A stretch of 64,000 nucleotides of DNA from Edolisoma coerulescens (Eukaryota; Chordata; Aves; Passeriformes; Campephagidae): NCBI GenBank assembly GCA_013397115.1, contig VWZW01002762.1, forward strand, positions 124,001-188,000, written 5' to 3'. Within the stretch, counting starts at the first letter, position 1. Each line of letters begins with the position of its first letter. The position numbers and the translations under genes were made by a program. This document shows, in pieces, positions 7,831-21,200 of the stretch. Below the pieces are notes generated by a model. The model ran no database searches. It saw nothing but the letters and a program-made list of their open reading frames with translations, and was not told the origin of the DNA.

Positions 7831-10799
7831 CTGTCAAAATAACACACGATCACCCCACTGCAGATCGTTCATCATTTTCATAGCACAATGCATTCTGCTG
7901 CTGAGAGGTGGCAGGGGCTGCGGGGGTCTGACTGTCAACACTTTGGAGTCCATGCCCTTTAGTGCTATAGGTGTCTTTGAAAGGGTGAAAGCTTTGCACT
8001 CTGAAAGTGGTTTTTGTCAGGCAGGAAAAAAGCAATTTGGGGCTGGTATAAAGATTCCACACCTGCAAAGAGGTTATGTGGGAGATTGCAGTGGGAGGAA
8101 ACAGCTGGGCAGAAAAAAAAAATGTTAGTATTAATAGAAAACATTCCAGAAAGTGGAGAGAGATGGGAAGGAGAGCATGCCATTCCTTCAGATGAAAAAT
8201 GCACTTTATTTTCATGGTGATTTTTGCGGTTTTTCTTTCTCCCCCCCCCCAGAGTGCAAAGTGAAATCGATTTTTGGTCCAAAAACATGGTTCTGTTTTA
8301 CCACAGCTAGTGGAAAATCTTGGTATATTGATGTAGTATGAAAATTCATGTAAGTAGTTCCAGCAACATCATATTGGCAACATTAACTCAGGCATAGGAA
8401 ACACTTCAGCTCTGCCAGGATTAGAGTTTAAAAAAAAAAATAGGAGAAATGGTACTGAATTGAGATGTTTAAAGATCGCTTTTTTTGGTACCTATGTATT
8501 ATTTTCTGCTTTAATCCAAACTTTCCCAAAGTGGTATATACCCCATTTTCTCATGAATATCTTGAGAGAGCTTTTCTGAAGGGGACTCAATGCAATCTGT
8601 GGATGGACAGTAGGATTTTTAACAATTTAGGTGGGCAAACTGGCGGCTGCGCTCCCTTTTTGTGTGTCCTGGAGCAAGTTTCTTTGGCTGGATTTTTTAA
8701 TGAAAAGACATTTCACAGCCAGTTGGTAGTTAACTAGTAACATCCACTTGGGGGGGCCTAAAAACAGGTGAAGTGCTGCTGGTGGTGGGTGTCTCGCCCT
8801 GGGCTGCCCGAGGGCAGGGGCTGTGCTGCTTCCTGCAGCTGTGGGAGCTGCCAGCTGCCTGTCCTGGCTGCTGGACTTGACAAGTGTAAATCTTCATGTA
8901 CTCAAAGCATCAGGTCCTACTGGCAGAACAGGCACTCTCCTGCCAGGTTTCTGGTGCCAGGATTGAGCTTGAAGTAGGAACTTATGAGAAGGGACAGTTT
9001 CCTGACAAAGGCAGTCATTTAATATCAGCTGGCAAACACCAGCACACATAAAGACTGAGATGCAAGCTGAGCACTGCTTTGAGGAATATTTCTTTGTAGA
9101 CAAGTTGTGGATTTAGATATTGGGCCAAACTGTAGACCTGACTTGTGCTATGCTTGAAAATGACATCATCTGTTTGTGAGTCTTTCCCGGGAAAATGATA
9201 GAAATTCCCAGATTCCCTTCCCTTCCCCCAAAATAAGGGAGGAAGTCTGAGAATAGGGTCACTGCCCGTTGTCTCCTATTTCCTGAAGCCAAATAAACAT
9301 ATCAACTCATTGGGGGATGAATTAGTGTTACAATTTAAATATTCCAATTTAAATCAGATCCAGATTTGATCTGATTTGCTGCACTCATTGTGATTTTACA
9401 GCTTGATTCCCAAAACATTTTGTGTGGTTGCAAAAAGGTAATACTCTGCTATACCTGCAATTTGAAAAACCTATTTTTATGCGACTGAGTCACTAGCTCT
9501 CATTATTTATTAACCTATAATACCCAGATAAGGCAAAGAAGCAAAATTCCACAAACCAAAATGCTTGGGGAAAGATTCAACAGTTAAAGGACTGTGAATC
9601 TCTTTCAATTCTGGCCTCCCCTGCTGCAGTTCTCTCTGGGATACCTACATCAATTTTGTTTCATTCTCTATGCTGCTTCTCAGGGTACCAATTAAAAACT
9701 GTTGTGCCTGTCAATATTGGCTGGTTGAAAATTGGGCTGTGTATGCTCTGGGATTGCCTTTGGTCATGGACACAGCCCAGAGCAGCCAAGCTGAGCTCTG
9801 GGCTCTGGTTTCCCCTGTGATTACAGGCATTTGAGCTGGGAGAATTTGATTTGGGTCCACCCTCAGGCTTATTTTTTTCACCAAATGATTCAGGCAACTT
9901 AAAGCTGACCCGCTATTCACGGGAAAGAGGTGAGCTGTCCCTGGTGATGCTGTAACAAAACAAAGTGGTGGGGCATAAACAAAGCGGTGGCCGGGTTATG
10001 CACAGTCCGCTGGGTGGGGGCTCAATCCTGCTGCCTGCCACTGGAGTGTGTCCCAGAATTTGAAGTACTTGCATCTTGCATTGCAAATAGTAGGGTTTTT
10101 TTTTTGTGGGGGGGGGGAGATTGTTGTTGTTGGGAGGAAATTGTTCTAATAAACAGCTCTAGTTCTGCATCTCTTTACTTCAGTTTTTTCAATTTAGGAC
10201 TGACTGTTTTGACAGTTTTCCAAAGCCAAAGAAGAACCTTCTCCCTCCTTCCTTCCTTGCTTCAAAAAACTAACATCCAATTTTTTCCCCTCTTTGGGGG
10301 AGAATTATAAGCCATTATGGCTGCCTTTCAGGTGGATTCATTTTAATGACTCTCATACATAATAAACATCTGCAGATGACTGCCCAAATCTAGGACAAAA
10401 GGCTAGGTGTTGATCCAGAACAGCTTGGAAAGGCAGCACCTTTCCCCATCCACACCTTTCTCTTCCTCTCTGAGACCAGGGTTGTGACCATCTCTCACAC
10501 CTCTTGAAGATGGGAATCTTTGAATTTGTAATTCCCAAACTGGCTGGGAGAACTACATGGGAAAGCAGCTTTCTGCTACCATTTCCTGAAAGCTAGTGCT
10601 GGAGCTTGTTTGCATTCAGCACTACAGAACTGCTGTTCAAATGCCAGGAACTCTGCAGGTTCCTACATCATAAGGTACCTCACTGGTAAGATACCTTCTT
10701 CCTCAATGTTCTATTAAGTGGGTAGAAAGCAGGGTCAAAGAGATGGATGGCTTCTTCCTTTGAACTCCTATTACAGGTGTGAGCTACTGGATAAACTCA

Positions 10800-11575
10800 C
10801 CTTGTTATAACATCTTTAGTTTCCCTGGCCTCTGCTCAGGACAGAAATATAGGTTGCTACCTGAGCAGCCTCAGAGAAGTTGACCCTGCCTGCTGTGGTT
10901 CTGCCTGTCTGAAATACATTTACATCTGTATTTGATGCTCGAGTCCTGTTTTCCCATGTTGCTTGGTTGCAAGTTGAAGCAGCAAGGGAATGTGTGTTTC
11001 TCACTGCAGCTGGTGATGGCAGTACCACACATCCTGCACTCCTCGTCTAGACGGCTCCAGCGCATGTGGTTGATGAAGCACATCAGCTGACATACGAACG
11101 AGAGAGACATAACTTAGCTGGGCACACAGATCATACCCTGCTTATCCCCCTCTCCGACTGGATTTGCAAAACACCTGCAGCAAAGGCTTCACAGAGGGGC
11201 TGTCTGTCTACCTCTTATTAGGCCTAGAGTGCAGAAAACCCAGCAGCCTACCCAGGCAGCGTGGCGATTCCCAGCACGTCCTTGTGTTGAAGATGTATCT
11301 GAAGAGGGTGTTTGCTGCCTGGGTGAGTTTTTCCATCAGGTTGGTGAGCTCATCCAGCTTGTGCAGAGTGCTCCTGCTGACATGAAGGATGGGCTAGGTC
11401 AAGAAATAACCATCATTTCCAGTACACTGGCTGAAGTCCATTGTGGAGTTCCAGGCACGTCTGCACATGCCTTTGGGGAACACTTAACATGTCCAGTCCA
11501 AAAACTGAGGCACCAGGAAAACGTCAATGACCAGCTGGTGAGGGGATGCCATTATCACCTGAACTGCAGTTAGGT
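10800..11575. other. GC-richer block with fragmentary open frames, unidentified
   Basis: Composition rises above the flanks. On the minus strand there are two separate open pieces. One, around 11190-11390, has a heptad-like Leu pattern (LHKLDELTNLMEKL). Another, around 10871-11110, includes a Cys pair (ECRMCG). They are in different frames, separated by stops. This could be a decayed pseudogene, an unknown repeat or chance. I cannot name a parent gene. Confidence 0.25.
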
Positions 11576-11840
11576 ATTAGAAATGGCAGATAGATGCTCA
11601 AGTTCTTTTGAGGACCGGAGTCTCTGTGCATAATGTAATTATCTGAATGTCTGAAGTACAGCTTCTTTTGTCCTCTTTTAATAAAAGTGGAAATTTAAAT
11701 GCAAAACTTCTGTTAAGGTACATTAAGCTTTAAGATTTGAATACAACAATCAGCTCATCCAGGCTCTGCTTTCCACAGCTTTTCTCACTTAGCCAGATGA
11801 TATATGCACGCTGTGTTTTAGAACTGAGCTCTGCCCTCAT

Positions 11841-11905
11841 TTACACCAGGAACCCTCATTAAATTCAGCTGAATTCATTGAATTTAACAGGATTGCCTGG
11901 TGTAA
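11841..11905. repeat. Imperfect palindrome, MITE-like hairpin
   Basis: TTACACCAGG at 11841-11850 is exactly matched by its reverse complement CCTGGTGTAA at 11896-11905. Inside, AAATTCA and TGAATTT arms extend the symmetry with mismatches. The about 65-nt unit could fold into a hairpin. Similar palindromic pieces are known in old reptilian and avian DNA elements, but I cannot assign a family. Confidence 0.55.
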
Positions 11906-12634
11906 TTAATGTTTTGAGGACAAAGTTTGTCCTTAGCATTAATGTTTTAACATCATATAGAGCATTCAGATGTGTAACGGGCAGAATATAGGGAAGTCAA
12001 ACACTTAACTTGTATGTATGTTAAATCCAAACCATAAAGTGACATTGACAGTCTTTCCTGCATTTCATAAACAGTTAACAATTTGCATACATCCAGCAGT
12101 GATAATATGCCTTTGCATTTAAATTTTAATTATTCTGCAAGTCTACCAGGATGTCACTTGTTTAATGGCTCACTGAGCTTAGAGGTCACCCAGTCCAAGT
12201 TTCCTCTAATGGCATTTTTATCTGAGTAAAAGCTTCTACTAATAAGAACATAGCAAACATGCTGAAGTGAGACCTATGTAATAATACATATGAATTAGAA
12301 TGTACAGAAATTTGGAGAACAGGGGATTATGTTTTCAGAGTGTTTCTTTTTTAATGGCTATTTGACTCTGACTAGGATAATGAATTTTTATTCTCTGCCC
12401 ATCAATACAGACTGTCACTTACATGAGCAGTATCAGGCACTACTGAATCAAAAAGGAAGTTTTTTACTCCAGTTGTAAAGAGGCAAGTGGCTTCAGCATG
12501 CTGGATGATGACAGATCATGCTACTTTCACTTAGCACTGGAACAGACAAATGAAGCTTCCTGACACGTCAGCTAAATGTGTGTGAATCTCTCTTGTATTA
12601 TTTTACATATTACTGTAACAAATTTTAATGGGAA

Positions 12635-12960
12635 TTACAGATAGCTTAGGTTGGAAAGGACCTTTGAAGATCATCTAGTCCAACCCCCTCCCAAGGGCAG
12701 GGACACCTGCCACTAGAACAGGCTGCTCAAAACCCATCCAGCCTTTGTCTTGAACACATCCAAGGATGGGGAGTCTCTCCAGGCAAACTATTCCAGTGCC
12801 ACACCAAGAAGAAGCGTATTTTCCTTATGTCCAATCTAAACCTACCCTCTTTTAGTTTAAAACTGTTGCCCCTTGTCCTATCACTACATGTCCTGGTAAA
12901 TTGTTCAGTGCTCTCAACATCCTTGAGAACAATGGTCATCACATACCAGAGTTCTTTTCA
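12635..12960 (-). mobile_element. CR1 LINE 3' end, reverse orientation
   Basis: Clear reverse CR1: TTAGGTTGGAAAGGACC near 12646, then ATCATCTAGTCCAACCCC, then GGGCAGGGACACCTGCCACT, and further in ACCCTCTTTTAGTTTAAAAC and CCTTGTCCTATCACTACATG. Low divergence from the generic CR1 3' consensus suggests a fairly young insertion. It is 5'-truncated. Confidence 0.92.
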
Positions 12961-14335
12961 TCTCCAAAGAAACCCCATGGCCAAGAAAAGGGACCTGTGC
13001 TGGAGAAAATATGCTACTAGAATAACGAAATGAGTACAGGGAGTAATATACTTGATCAGATTAACAGGTGTAACAAAATGAAAACTACAGTGACTTCAGC
13101 TCAGTTATCAGCGTAAACTGAAAATATGTCCAATTACTGTTAAACCTTGTCAAAAATCCTAGCAGCATTTAGAACAAATGTAAAACCTCATAAAGAATAA
13201 TGCTAATATAACTACTTTTAATTTACTATTTTAATAATCACTAAAGTTATGAAAATGGTGTTTAAGCCCAGCTGAAGCAGGTGGTGCTGAATATTCCATT
13301 TCTGAGTTTAGCAGTGGTACCTTAGGACATGTCTACCCAGGTGCTGCACCAGTTTAATTCAGATCCAGCTGTGCAACCTAGAGGCCACATCAGAAACAGA
13401 AATACCAACTGCTTTAGTATTTTTTCCAGTTGATTGGTACATAACTAACTGTTGTTTCAGTGTACAAGTATGGCCAGTCAAACAGAAACATACTGTAAAA
13501 ATGGAGCAAATTCTGTTACTGTAGGCTTATGCCTTTTCAGGTAACTAGTGACTTTGAAGCATCCTTATCTCTTTGCATGTTTAGACTGCAGAAGTTTTTA
13601 AACAACCTGATTTTTGAGGACAACTGTTTGGCCCCTGTAAAGTATCTCCAGATGGACAAGCATAAAAATGAGTTATTGGTTACTTAAAAATACAGGTGGA
13701 GCTATTTAAAGGGAGTGAGAATTAATTGACGGATATGGTATTAAAAAATGTAACACACAGAATTATCCCATGGCAGTGATTTATGACAAGAAACTAGTCC
13801 AATTGCTAAGCATTAAATCTCAAAACAATAAAACCCCCCTATGAACAGATGTATATATTATGTTCATATACGAGTGGGAGTACCTGCAGAGTCTTTACAA
13901 TACAGATGAAGGGAAAAATGTGGGCAGAGATGTGAAATACACTGATATTACAGTGGTACTGTGATTCCAAAAATCCGTGTTCTGAGGGATGCCAAAATCA
14001 GTGCATGCTGATACTGTTGCATCACTGATAACTGCTTTGTGTCCTGAACCCCATTTGCTTTCACTTCGTGTGGCCTAACCCTTAGATACCTCTTCCTCAG
14101 GCTCTGCATCATCTTCCCTGGGAAATACTTTGTGCAGTGTTCTCACCTGGTAATGGGAAAGGAGAGGAACTGAGCTGAAATCCACTGTGTTTCCACTCCA
14201 TCTGGCAGTGCTCCTTTCTCTACCCAGCAGAATGCCAGAGTGCAGAATCCATGTTTTAATCTGAAAGATTTAACAGTAACACAAAACCAAAGAAGAACAG
14301 GGAGACCACTTAGTATAGTCCCTCATACTGTGGGA
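12961..14335. other. Intergenic region nearest the TRAPPC12 3' end
   Basis: AT-rich, no gene seen. A segment near 13325-13400 (ACATGTCTACCCAGGTGC) vaguely resembles old reptilian DNA-transposon ends, but not enough to call. Confidence 0.5.
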
Positions 14336-14339
14336 AACT

Positions 14340-14460
14340 GATACTGTGCAGGACTGTATGACTCCCTCACATGCTCTTGGACATGTCACTGTGCTACTGG
14401 GACTTGGACCAGATGGCCTCCAGCAGTTCCTCCCAACCTCAGCCATGCTGTGACTCTAAA
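14340..14460 (+). mobile_element. CR1 LINE 3' remnant, forward orientation
   Basis: GGACTTGGACCAGATGGCCT near 14400, then CCTCCCAACCTCAGCCATGC and TGTGACTCT, match the end of the CR1 3' UTR in forward orientation. Sequence further upstream is too diverged to delimit. Confidence 0.6.
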
Positions 14461-14735
14461 GGGTGGTCATCAAGCAGCCTCCTCTGACAGCCATGGACAC
14501 ACAAAGGTGTAATACTCAAGAGTCTGATGGGGACAAAATGAGACACACACAGTAGAAGCAAATGAAGAGAGGTGCATTCAGAATTTCCTTTCCAGAATAC
14601 ACATGCTGATATTCTGTCAATAACTCTTAGCTGATGAAATAAGCTCATGTGGCTTGCTCTCTGACTACTGAAAAATCATCAAGACAATATAAGGTGAAAT
14701 TCAGTTTTTCTCATAAAAGAATCTGAGTAGTTGAT

Positions 14736-14805
14736 TGTATATATACATACATATATATATATACACACACACATATATACATATACATACATATATATAT
14801 ATGTA
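14736..14805. repeat. (TA)n/(CA)n compound microsatellite
   Basis: Alternating purine-pyrimidine tract of TATATA, CATA and CACACACA units about 70 bp long, just beyond the 3' end of TRAPPC12. Such tracts can adopt Z-DNA or cruciform forms. Length is probably variable. Confidence 0.9.
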
Positions 14806-14959
14806 AAAAATAGTGCACTGTAATGAAGAATAACTGGACAGTAACAGACCTGTAGGGATGAAGCTGGCTCTAGGTCAGCACAAAGTCTTTGCAATGACAG
14901 GCCTGTTAGAGATGACATGTTCTGTAGTAATGCCACTGAATATTCATAATTGGATAGAT

Positions 14960-14965
14960 TTTATT
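14960..14965 (-). terminator. Candidate poly(A) signal of TRAPPC12
   Basis: The forward TTTATT is AATAAA on the minus strand, 76 nt beyond the stop codon. It is the first canonical signal after the stop; cleavage would fall near 14935-14950. A longer 3' UTR using more distant signals cannot be excluded. Confidence 0.6.
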
Positions 14966-15040
14966 TCACATTTACACATTAGCAAGAGTATATACAATTT
15001 AAAAAATCAGCCTTGCTGGGAAAAATTAGTTGGAAATGAT

Positions 15041-15283
15041 CTATCCTAACTTGAGACACTGAGTATTAAAGCTGTCGCCCTCTTTGATAGCTACAGCCTC
15101 TAGAAGTGCCTGCTTCTTCTGCATACTGCGAGATGACTCCAGTTCATACATAGTAGTCAGGTTGAAGAGGACACTCTCGTGTAGGTAGTGTTTAGGGTCC
15201 TGCTGAACCATTCCTTCCAACTGCCGGAGGGAATCCTTCAGTTTTCCCAGGTAAAGAAGACAAACAGCAGCATTGTTGTTAGC
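15041..15283 (-). CDS. TRAPPC12: TRAPPC12 last coding exon, window residues 460-539 and stop
   Basis: 80 codons plus TAG (15043-15041): ANNNAAVCLLYLGKLKD to FNTQCLKLG. The acceptor is CTCACTAG. It holds the last TPR-like unit and the conserved HYLHESVLFNLTTMYELE segment. Confidence 0.98.
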   Translation of the reverse strand, partial: ANNNAAVCLLYLGKLKDSLRQLEGMVQQDPKHYLHESVLFNLTTMYELESSRSMQKKQALLEAVAIKEGDSFNTQCLKLG

Positions 15284-18200
15284 CTAGTGAGAAATGTATT
15301 GTAAATAAACAGTGTGCTTATAAATACATATATATATATTTATGTATTTACAAGTGATGAGAGAGAAGGAAAAGAAGTCTAGCATCTGCAATTACAACAT
15401 ATTTACTGTATGCTAAGAATTACTATTCTGCATGTGTGTGCAAAACTAAATTATGTTATCAATTATACAATGCTATCCTTTTCTTCTTATAAATCTCAAG
15501 ATTTACCCTCTGCTGGTAGGACCTGCTGACTTCTAAGAGCTGAAACTCTAAAAGACAGAGTCTAAAATGAAATATAAATAGTATAGGACATTGGTCAATT
15601 ATGAAAGCCAAGTGAAACAAATTTCAGAAACCACATGAGCCTCTACATGCAGTCATTTTCATAGATTTTTTTTTTTCAAATTACTTCACTATGTTTTCAG
15701 AAGTGTTTTTCTCTCTCTCTGGCTTACATGTCCACATAAGCAACAGGAAGATATTTTCTTATCACAAAGGCATCTACAACTGACTTCACGTAAATCCAGC
15801 AGATAGGACAGTCTAAATACATCATAAATTATCAAGTCAGGTTCCATTTTCCTTACCACACAAAACAGGTTTTATGAGTTACTGAAAGATTCCAAGAGTA
15901 CAAAGTGATATAACATGTTTAGCAGGAGAAACTTTAATATTTTCTGAAAGCTGCAGATAAAGGAAGAACATGGCCTTTTAGAAAAAAATATTTTTCTGTC
16001 CATTCAGGAAACCTGACTGATCTCGTGTGATTTAAAACATACACTATTTTACAGCCTGCAAATTGATGCCATTCATGTGTTCCTTAAGGTCAGTCCCTTC
16101 AGTCTGTAAATGGCCTTGGATCAGATTACACGGGGTAAGCTGTCTGACTTCTCAGGAACACTCTTATATGACCATGCACTGAAAACTGCCAGGTGTAGAA
16201 AACCTGAAGGTAAATAAACAGCTCTTTGATCTCGGTTTGTGACAGGAACCCAAGGCGCTGATATGCAACGTGTTAAAAATGTCATGTTTAAAATTACAAT
16301 ATCCCTTCAATGTTGTGTGAAATCAAGTTAATTTTATACATGTTGGCAGCAGCCGTTTCTTTTTCTGACATGCAAGTCTATGCTAAAAACAGTGAGTGCA
16401 AAAAAAAGTGCTTTTGCAAAGATCCCTAAGAGAAGAGTGTCTCAGAATTTCTACATGCATGCCTAAGTATTCAGGCCCTTCATACAGACTGGTTCTTAAT
16501 TTCCCATCCCACTTTCCATCTTATCCTTATGTATACTGAAAACCTTTTGGCACACACGCCACATCCCATTTCTCTGTAAAGCTCTGAGCATACTCTGGGT
16601 ACTAATTAAATCCATGCATGACGTATTACGAGAATAATTTAGGTGTTCATTATATATGTAGCAATTTGAAGATTTACCACAGCATTTGATGAGTCGATCC
16701 TTAAAATTTCTGTGAAAAATCGATGAGCTTCTGCAAAATTATTCTGACCAAGGTGGAGAAATGCTCTAGAAAGTAAGTGACATATAAATGAGTTCTCCTC
16801 AAAATCCCAAGGTAATACATTTTAAAAAGAATGGACACCATTTTTTATTTTTCCTGTTACAGATGTAAGAGTTTCTGACGTTTGTTCTTCACAGTGTGAA
16901 GGAGATGCTGATTTACAGACAAATGGAATGACAACTTGAATCACTCAGCTATTATATTTTCTGCCTATGAAAGCAACGGTCTTCATTGTGTTTTTATTAA
17001 TTTAAATGCAGATACTCTCTTCCCAGACTTACTTCTCTTCGTGAAATTAGCCATATAATTTTCAGAGCACTTCTGAACTGTATCTTCTAAATATATTGAG
17101 CCAATGTGCTAACCATTGCAAAGTGACTCCCCCACCACACAGTAGTAGTTCCATTTACTACAGTGTATTCAAGCATCCTTTGAAGCCACCGGGCGGTACT
17201 TTCCTGGCAGATCTGGTTATAGGATGACTGCCCAAAATAACTTCTCCTCTCCTAAGAGTTATTTATGCAAACGTATATTGAAAAAACACAGTGAAAATAT
17301 GCAGTGCCTGAAAGAATGAGAAAAAGCTTTGTAAAATCAACTGAAGGATCGCAGTTTCAATGCAGGATAATATGACTGTACCAAATCATAGAGATCTCCT
17401 GAGTCTGTATGCCATTCAGTCTCACTTATGACAGATGAAGTCACATAAAAGAGAGAAAGAGAACAGGATTGTCTCAAGGGTAGCTTAAGGATCACCTTGC
17501 ATACTTTGTAAAACTACATTTTAAGAAGTTTTATTTAGCTATTAAATTATACCTGTTCATTAAAACCATAATTTGGCTCTGTAGTCCATCCAATTTGTGA
17601 GTCACTTTCTCAACATCTTGAAAATATTTTTCTGCAGTTTTTATGTCTCCAATCTAGACAGAAAAATCATAAGTAAGTTACCGCAATAAGAAGAGAAGAG
17701 ATACATCCTGACCAGATCGTATAAGGACACAAAAACATATATAACATATCAAAGTCCATTATCACTCTTTTTACACCAAGGCAACTGGGTAACACCTGTT
17801 ACCAAACAATGTAGTGGAAGAGCCACCTTAAGGTCATGAAAAGCACACCCCAAAAGCATGTGCAGTTTGCCTAAGGCAGTTTCTCAGCTGGGGGCTGTGG
17901 AGCTCCCATGGACTGTAGGGCAGGGAGGCCTCACATCCTCATTTGGCTCTTTTGTTGTGACCAACTGCACAGTTCAAAAAAGTAGCTGAAAATGAGAAAA
18001 GAGTTACTTCCAATGAGACAGGGCGTTACTCCACAGGAAGGGAAGACAGACACCAGTGGGCCGCACAGGTAGCACAGGACCCACACCTGGTTAACCCACA
18101 GCCTCTGGGTCATAGCCAGGGGCCACAGGACAACTTCAGTGCATCACACCACATGTCAGAAAACAACTCCAGTGCAATGGGCCACTGAGGATATTGGGAA

Positions 18201-21200
18201 GATTGTCCATTTGCAGATTAAAAAACCAGCAATGAGTGGGTCGAGCAGGATGAAGGAATGAGAGATTTTAAAACTGGCATAAAGAAGTACAGATTTGATG
18301 GGGGTGGAATGGGGAAGGGGATTTCTAAAAAGGAAGGGGTATTTCACCTAAAGGTATGTCACATACATTGCTCTTAGAGATGGAAAAAAAATACTTGAAG
18401 AAGGCCATTTATTTCAAAAATAAGTTAGCAGTGTACTTTTCAGGCTGGAGAGATGGAAGAAGACGAAAACTTGCTACTTGGTAAAATAAATCGATCAGAA
18501 TCTATTAAAAGGAGTAAAGTTAAACTAGTTCAGAAGCATAAAGCCATGGAAACCAGGCAGTCCTCAGGTGGGGAGATTCAAGGGGCCCTCAAGAGACCAC
18601 CTGTTTGTTTAAGAACAGGACAATACTACAAAAAATGTTTGTGACAAATGTGTTGAAGTCTCCTTAAAGCTCTCAGATAGTGGATATTACACATCTGAGT
18701 CTTACAAGGAAACCTAATCCAGAATTCTTAAATTGCCCTAGTATTAGAAAATACATTCTATCTTATTGCACTTTTTACCTCAGCTTTTTGTCCTGTCCAT
18801 AGTGGTAGGGGAGAATGCGCAACTCTTCTTTTTTAGTCTTTTGCATACTTGAAAATTTTTTCTTCCCCTTCTACCAGGAGAATCAATTTTCAGCCAAATC
18901 AGTGTTTACCCCTTTCTCATGCTTTCTGGATTCTCTGAACTCTCTCCTGTTACTTCACATCCTCCCTGAGTGCCCATGTAAGGTGTCAACAATCCAACTG
19001 ATCTCTCACCAGCAGTGAGAAGAAGGAATCACTTTATGTTTCACACATGAATATGAATTTTGCTTTTACGCCAAGTATCTGGAAGTCCAATTTGTTTACT
19101 CTTGTGTAGTTTTCTTACCCTCAGCCTATTTCCTTTCTACAGGACACAGGCATGTTGTTGCTTCCCATTTGGTATTTGTATATTACTCCCAGTCTTTGGT
19201 AGCATTTTGTCTTTGCTGTTTGAATCACAGCCAATTTAACAACTCAGTTTCTCAACTTGTCAAGATTATTTTGCATTCTGATCCTGCCCTTCATAGTGTC
19301 TGTACCACTCCCAGCTTGGCATCATCTGTACATTTTACAAGCATGCTTCACATTTCATCATACAAGTACTACCTAACAAAAAAATACAAACACTACAAAC
19401 CCTGAAGAGATCCTTGTGGAAAAGATCATCTAGCAAGTCCTTCTAGTCATCAGCAAATGACTTTCCAATGGCACTTTCCAGAGACAGCAAACATCCATCC
19501 ATCTGAAGGCTTCATCTAGATTTCTTCCCAATTTGCTTACAGGAGTTTCACAGTGGCAGTACCCGAAGCCCTACTGACACCACTACTAAAACAGATAATG
19601 CTTCACCCCTAACCACTAGACTTACCCCTTGTCAATATAAAGAAATTATTCTTCTTTACATTTAGGAGGTAATCCAATTGAACACTGCAGTCAAAGATGC
19701 AACTATGAGTCTACCAAGCATTTCTGGAATACCCATTAATAGTCTTTTCTAATGAAAAAGATGCATTTCTCCCAGATGTTATGTAACCGGACTCAAACAA
19801 AACGAATATTGTTCATTCTAAAATACCATACATTCAGTTATAATGAAAAAGGATACAATTTCTCTCTATAAATACCACTAATGATGTAAATCACCACGAA
19901 AATAGTTGCATTTAACTAGAGGATAATGCTGGCAAAGTGTAAATGAATTTGTTCTCAAGTATTTTTAGCCTGGAAATTAGAAGGAATCCCTTAACCATGA
20001 GAACAATCAATTTCTAAAGCAAGCTGCCAGTTTGCTCTCCTGGGAGCTTGATGAGTCCAAATCTAATATGCTTTTATAATAATCAGACATTATTTGTGTT
20101 CATGAAGAGTTCTGATTTCTTAGCAGCATCTTGTATCTTCTCAGCAAACATGCCAAACTCTTAAATCTCATTTTTCCCACAGAGGGGAAACAGTTTACTT
20201 TTTAAAATTTTCTGGTGGGGAAGACCATTTAAAAGAAATAATTAGTTTTAATTAGTCACTAAAGTAATGTAACCAATTTAAGTGGTCTTTATCACTTAAT
20301 TTTATTTAACTCAGTTCAGAAAGTATGACTTCAGTATCTAATAATAATTAGCACATCAAATAAAAATGAAGATTCTACTGTTAACCTCAAATAATCATAT
20401 CTTCTAACAAGGAGCCTCCAAAATATACTATGTGCTTAACTTTGTTGTTTGTCTGGAAACCAAGATTATTTTTCTTAAGTACTCCTAGAAATTTTTTATT
20501 GCTTTTGACTCAGTTTTGCAGCAATCTATTGCAGAGGGTATGGTCAGGCAGCTTTTAAAATTCTTTCTTAATGTACTTACTCAAATGGCAATTTTGGATA
20601 GGTCAGCCAGTGAGCGCTACAAAACATAATCCTAGAGACTAAAACGCATTCACTGTTTCTCCATTTCATGTGAATTTCTGTTTTACACCTCAGGTGACTG
20701 CTGAAAGAATTACAGTCCTTATGAAAAACTGTTAAACTCCTGAATTACACTTTATTCTACATTATTGCTTTGTTTCGTATGTGTGATGTCTATCGTCAAA
20801 CAGTGTCTGTGACTGATAAGCAACTGGAATCTGGCTGCCTTAACGCCTCTCTTGGTAAATGTTCGAAGTTAGCAGCACAGTCTGAGGTTATTTGGGAATT
20901 ACTACTTGTTTTTGAGAAGTTGTGACACTTGAATACGAGAAAATTGCTTTCCTATTTTACCTGCAAGACATTTTTTTTTTTCCAGAGAGTGCCTTGTCAA
21001 CAGTGCACACATACCAGAGTTATCTTACCAAAATGATGATGCCCAGAACTGCAACACATTTATCTTTCTTTAATTTGAACGTCTTGGTTTGGATTACCTG
21101 CACACTGCCTATTTCTCTTAATATATCAAAATCTTGCATCTGTTGCACCAGTACCCCCCAGACAGAGCTGAAGATTTTGTCACAGAAAAAGACAACAAGC

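Larger units (their letters stand above)
5931..12630. other. Intergenic region between ADI1 and the TRAPPC12 3' end, proximal part
   Basis: No recognised gene. It holds the direct repeat and MIR-like piece near 6.3 kb, a C10 run at 8241-8250, a T/G homopolymer pair near 10.1 kb, a GC-richer block with splice-like ends on the minus strand at about 7587-7830, a second GC-richer block at about 10.8-11.6 kb with broken open frames, and a palindrome at 11841-11905. The rest is ordinary AT-rich sequence. Confidence 0.6.

Noticed and set aside
13320..13480. Possible old DNA-transposon piece (ACATGTCTACCCAGGTGC)
   Set aside because: The resemblance to reptilian elements is only a few short words; no terminal repeats or target duplication were found.
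14679..14936. Tyr/Val/Cys-rich minus-strand frame
   Set aside because: It is the translation of the TA/CA microsatellite.
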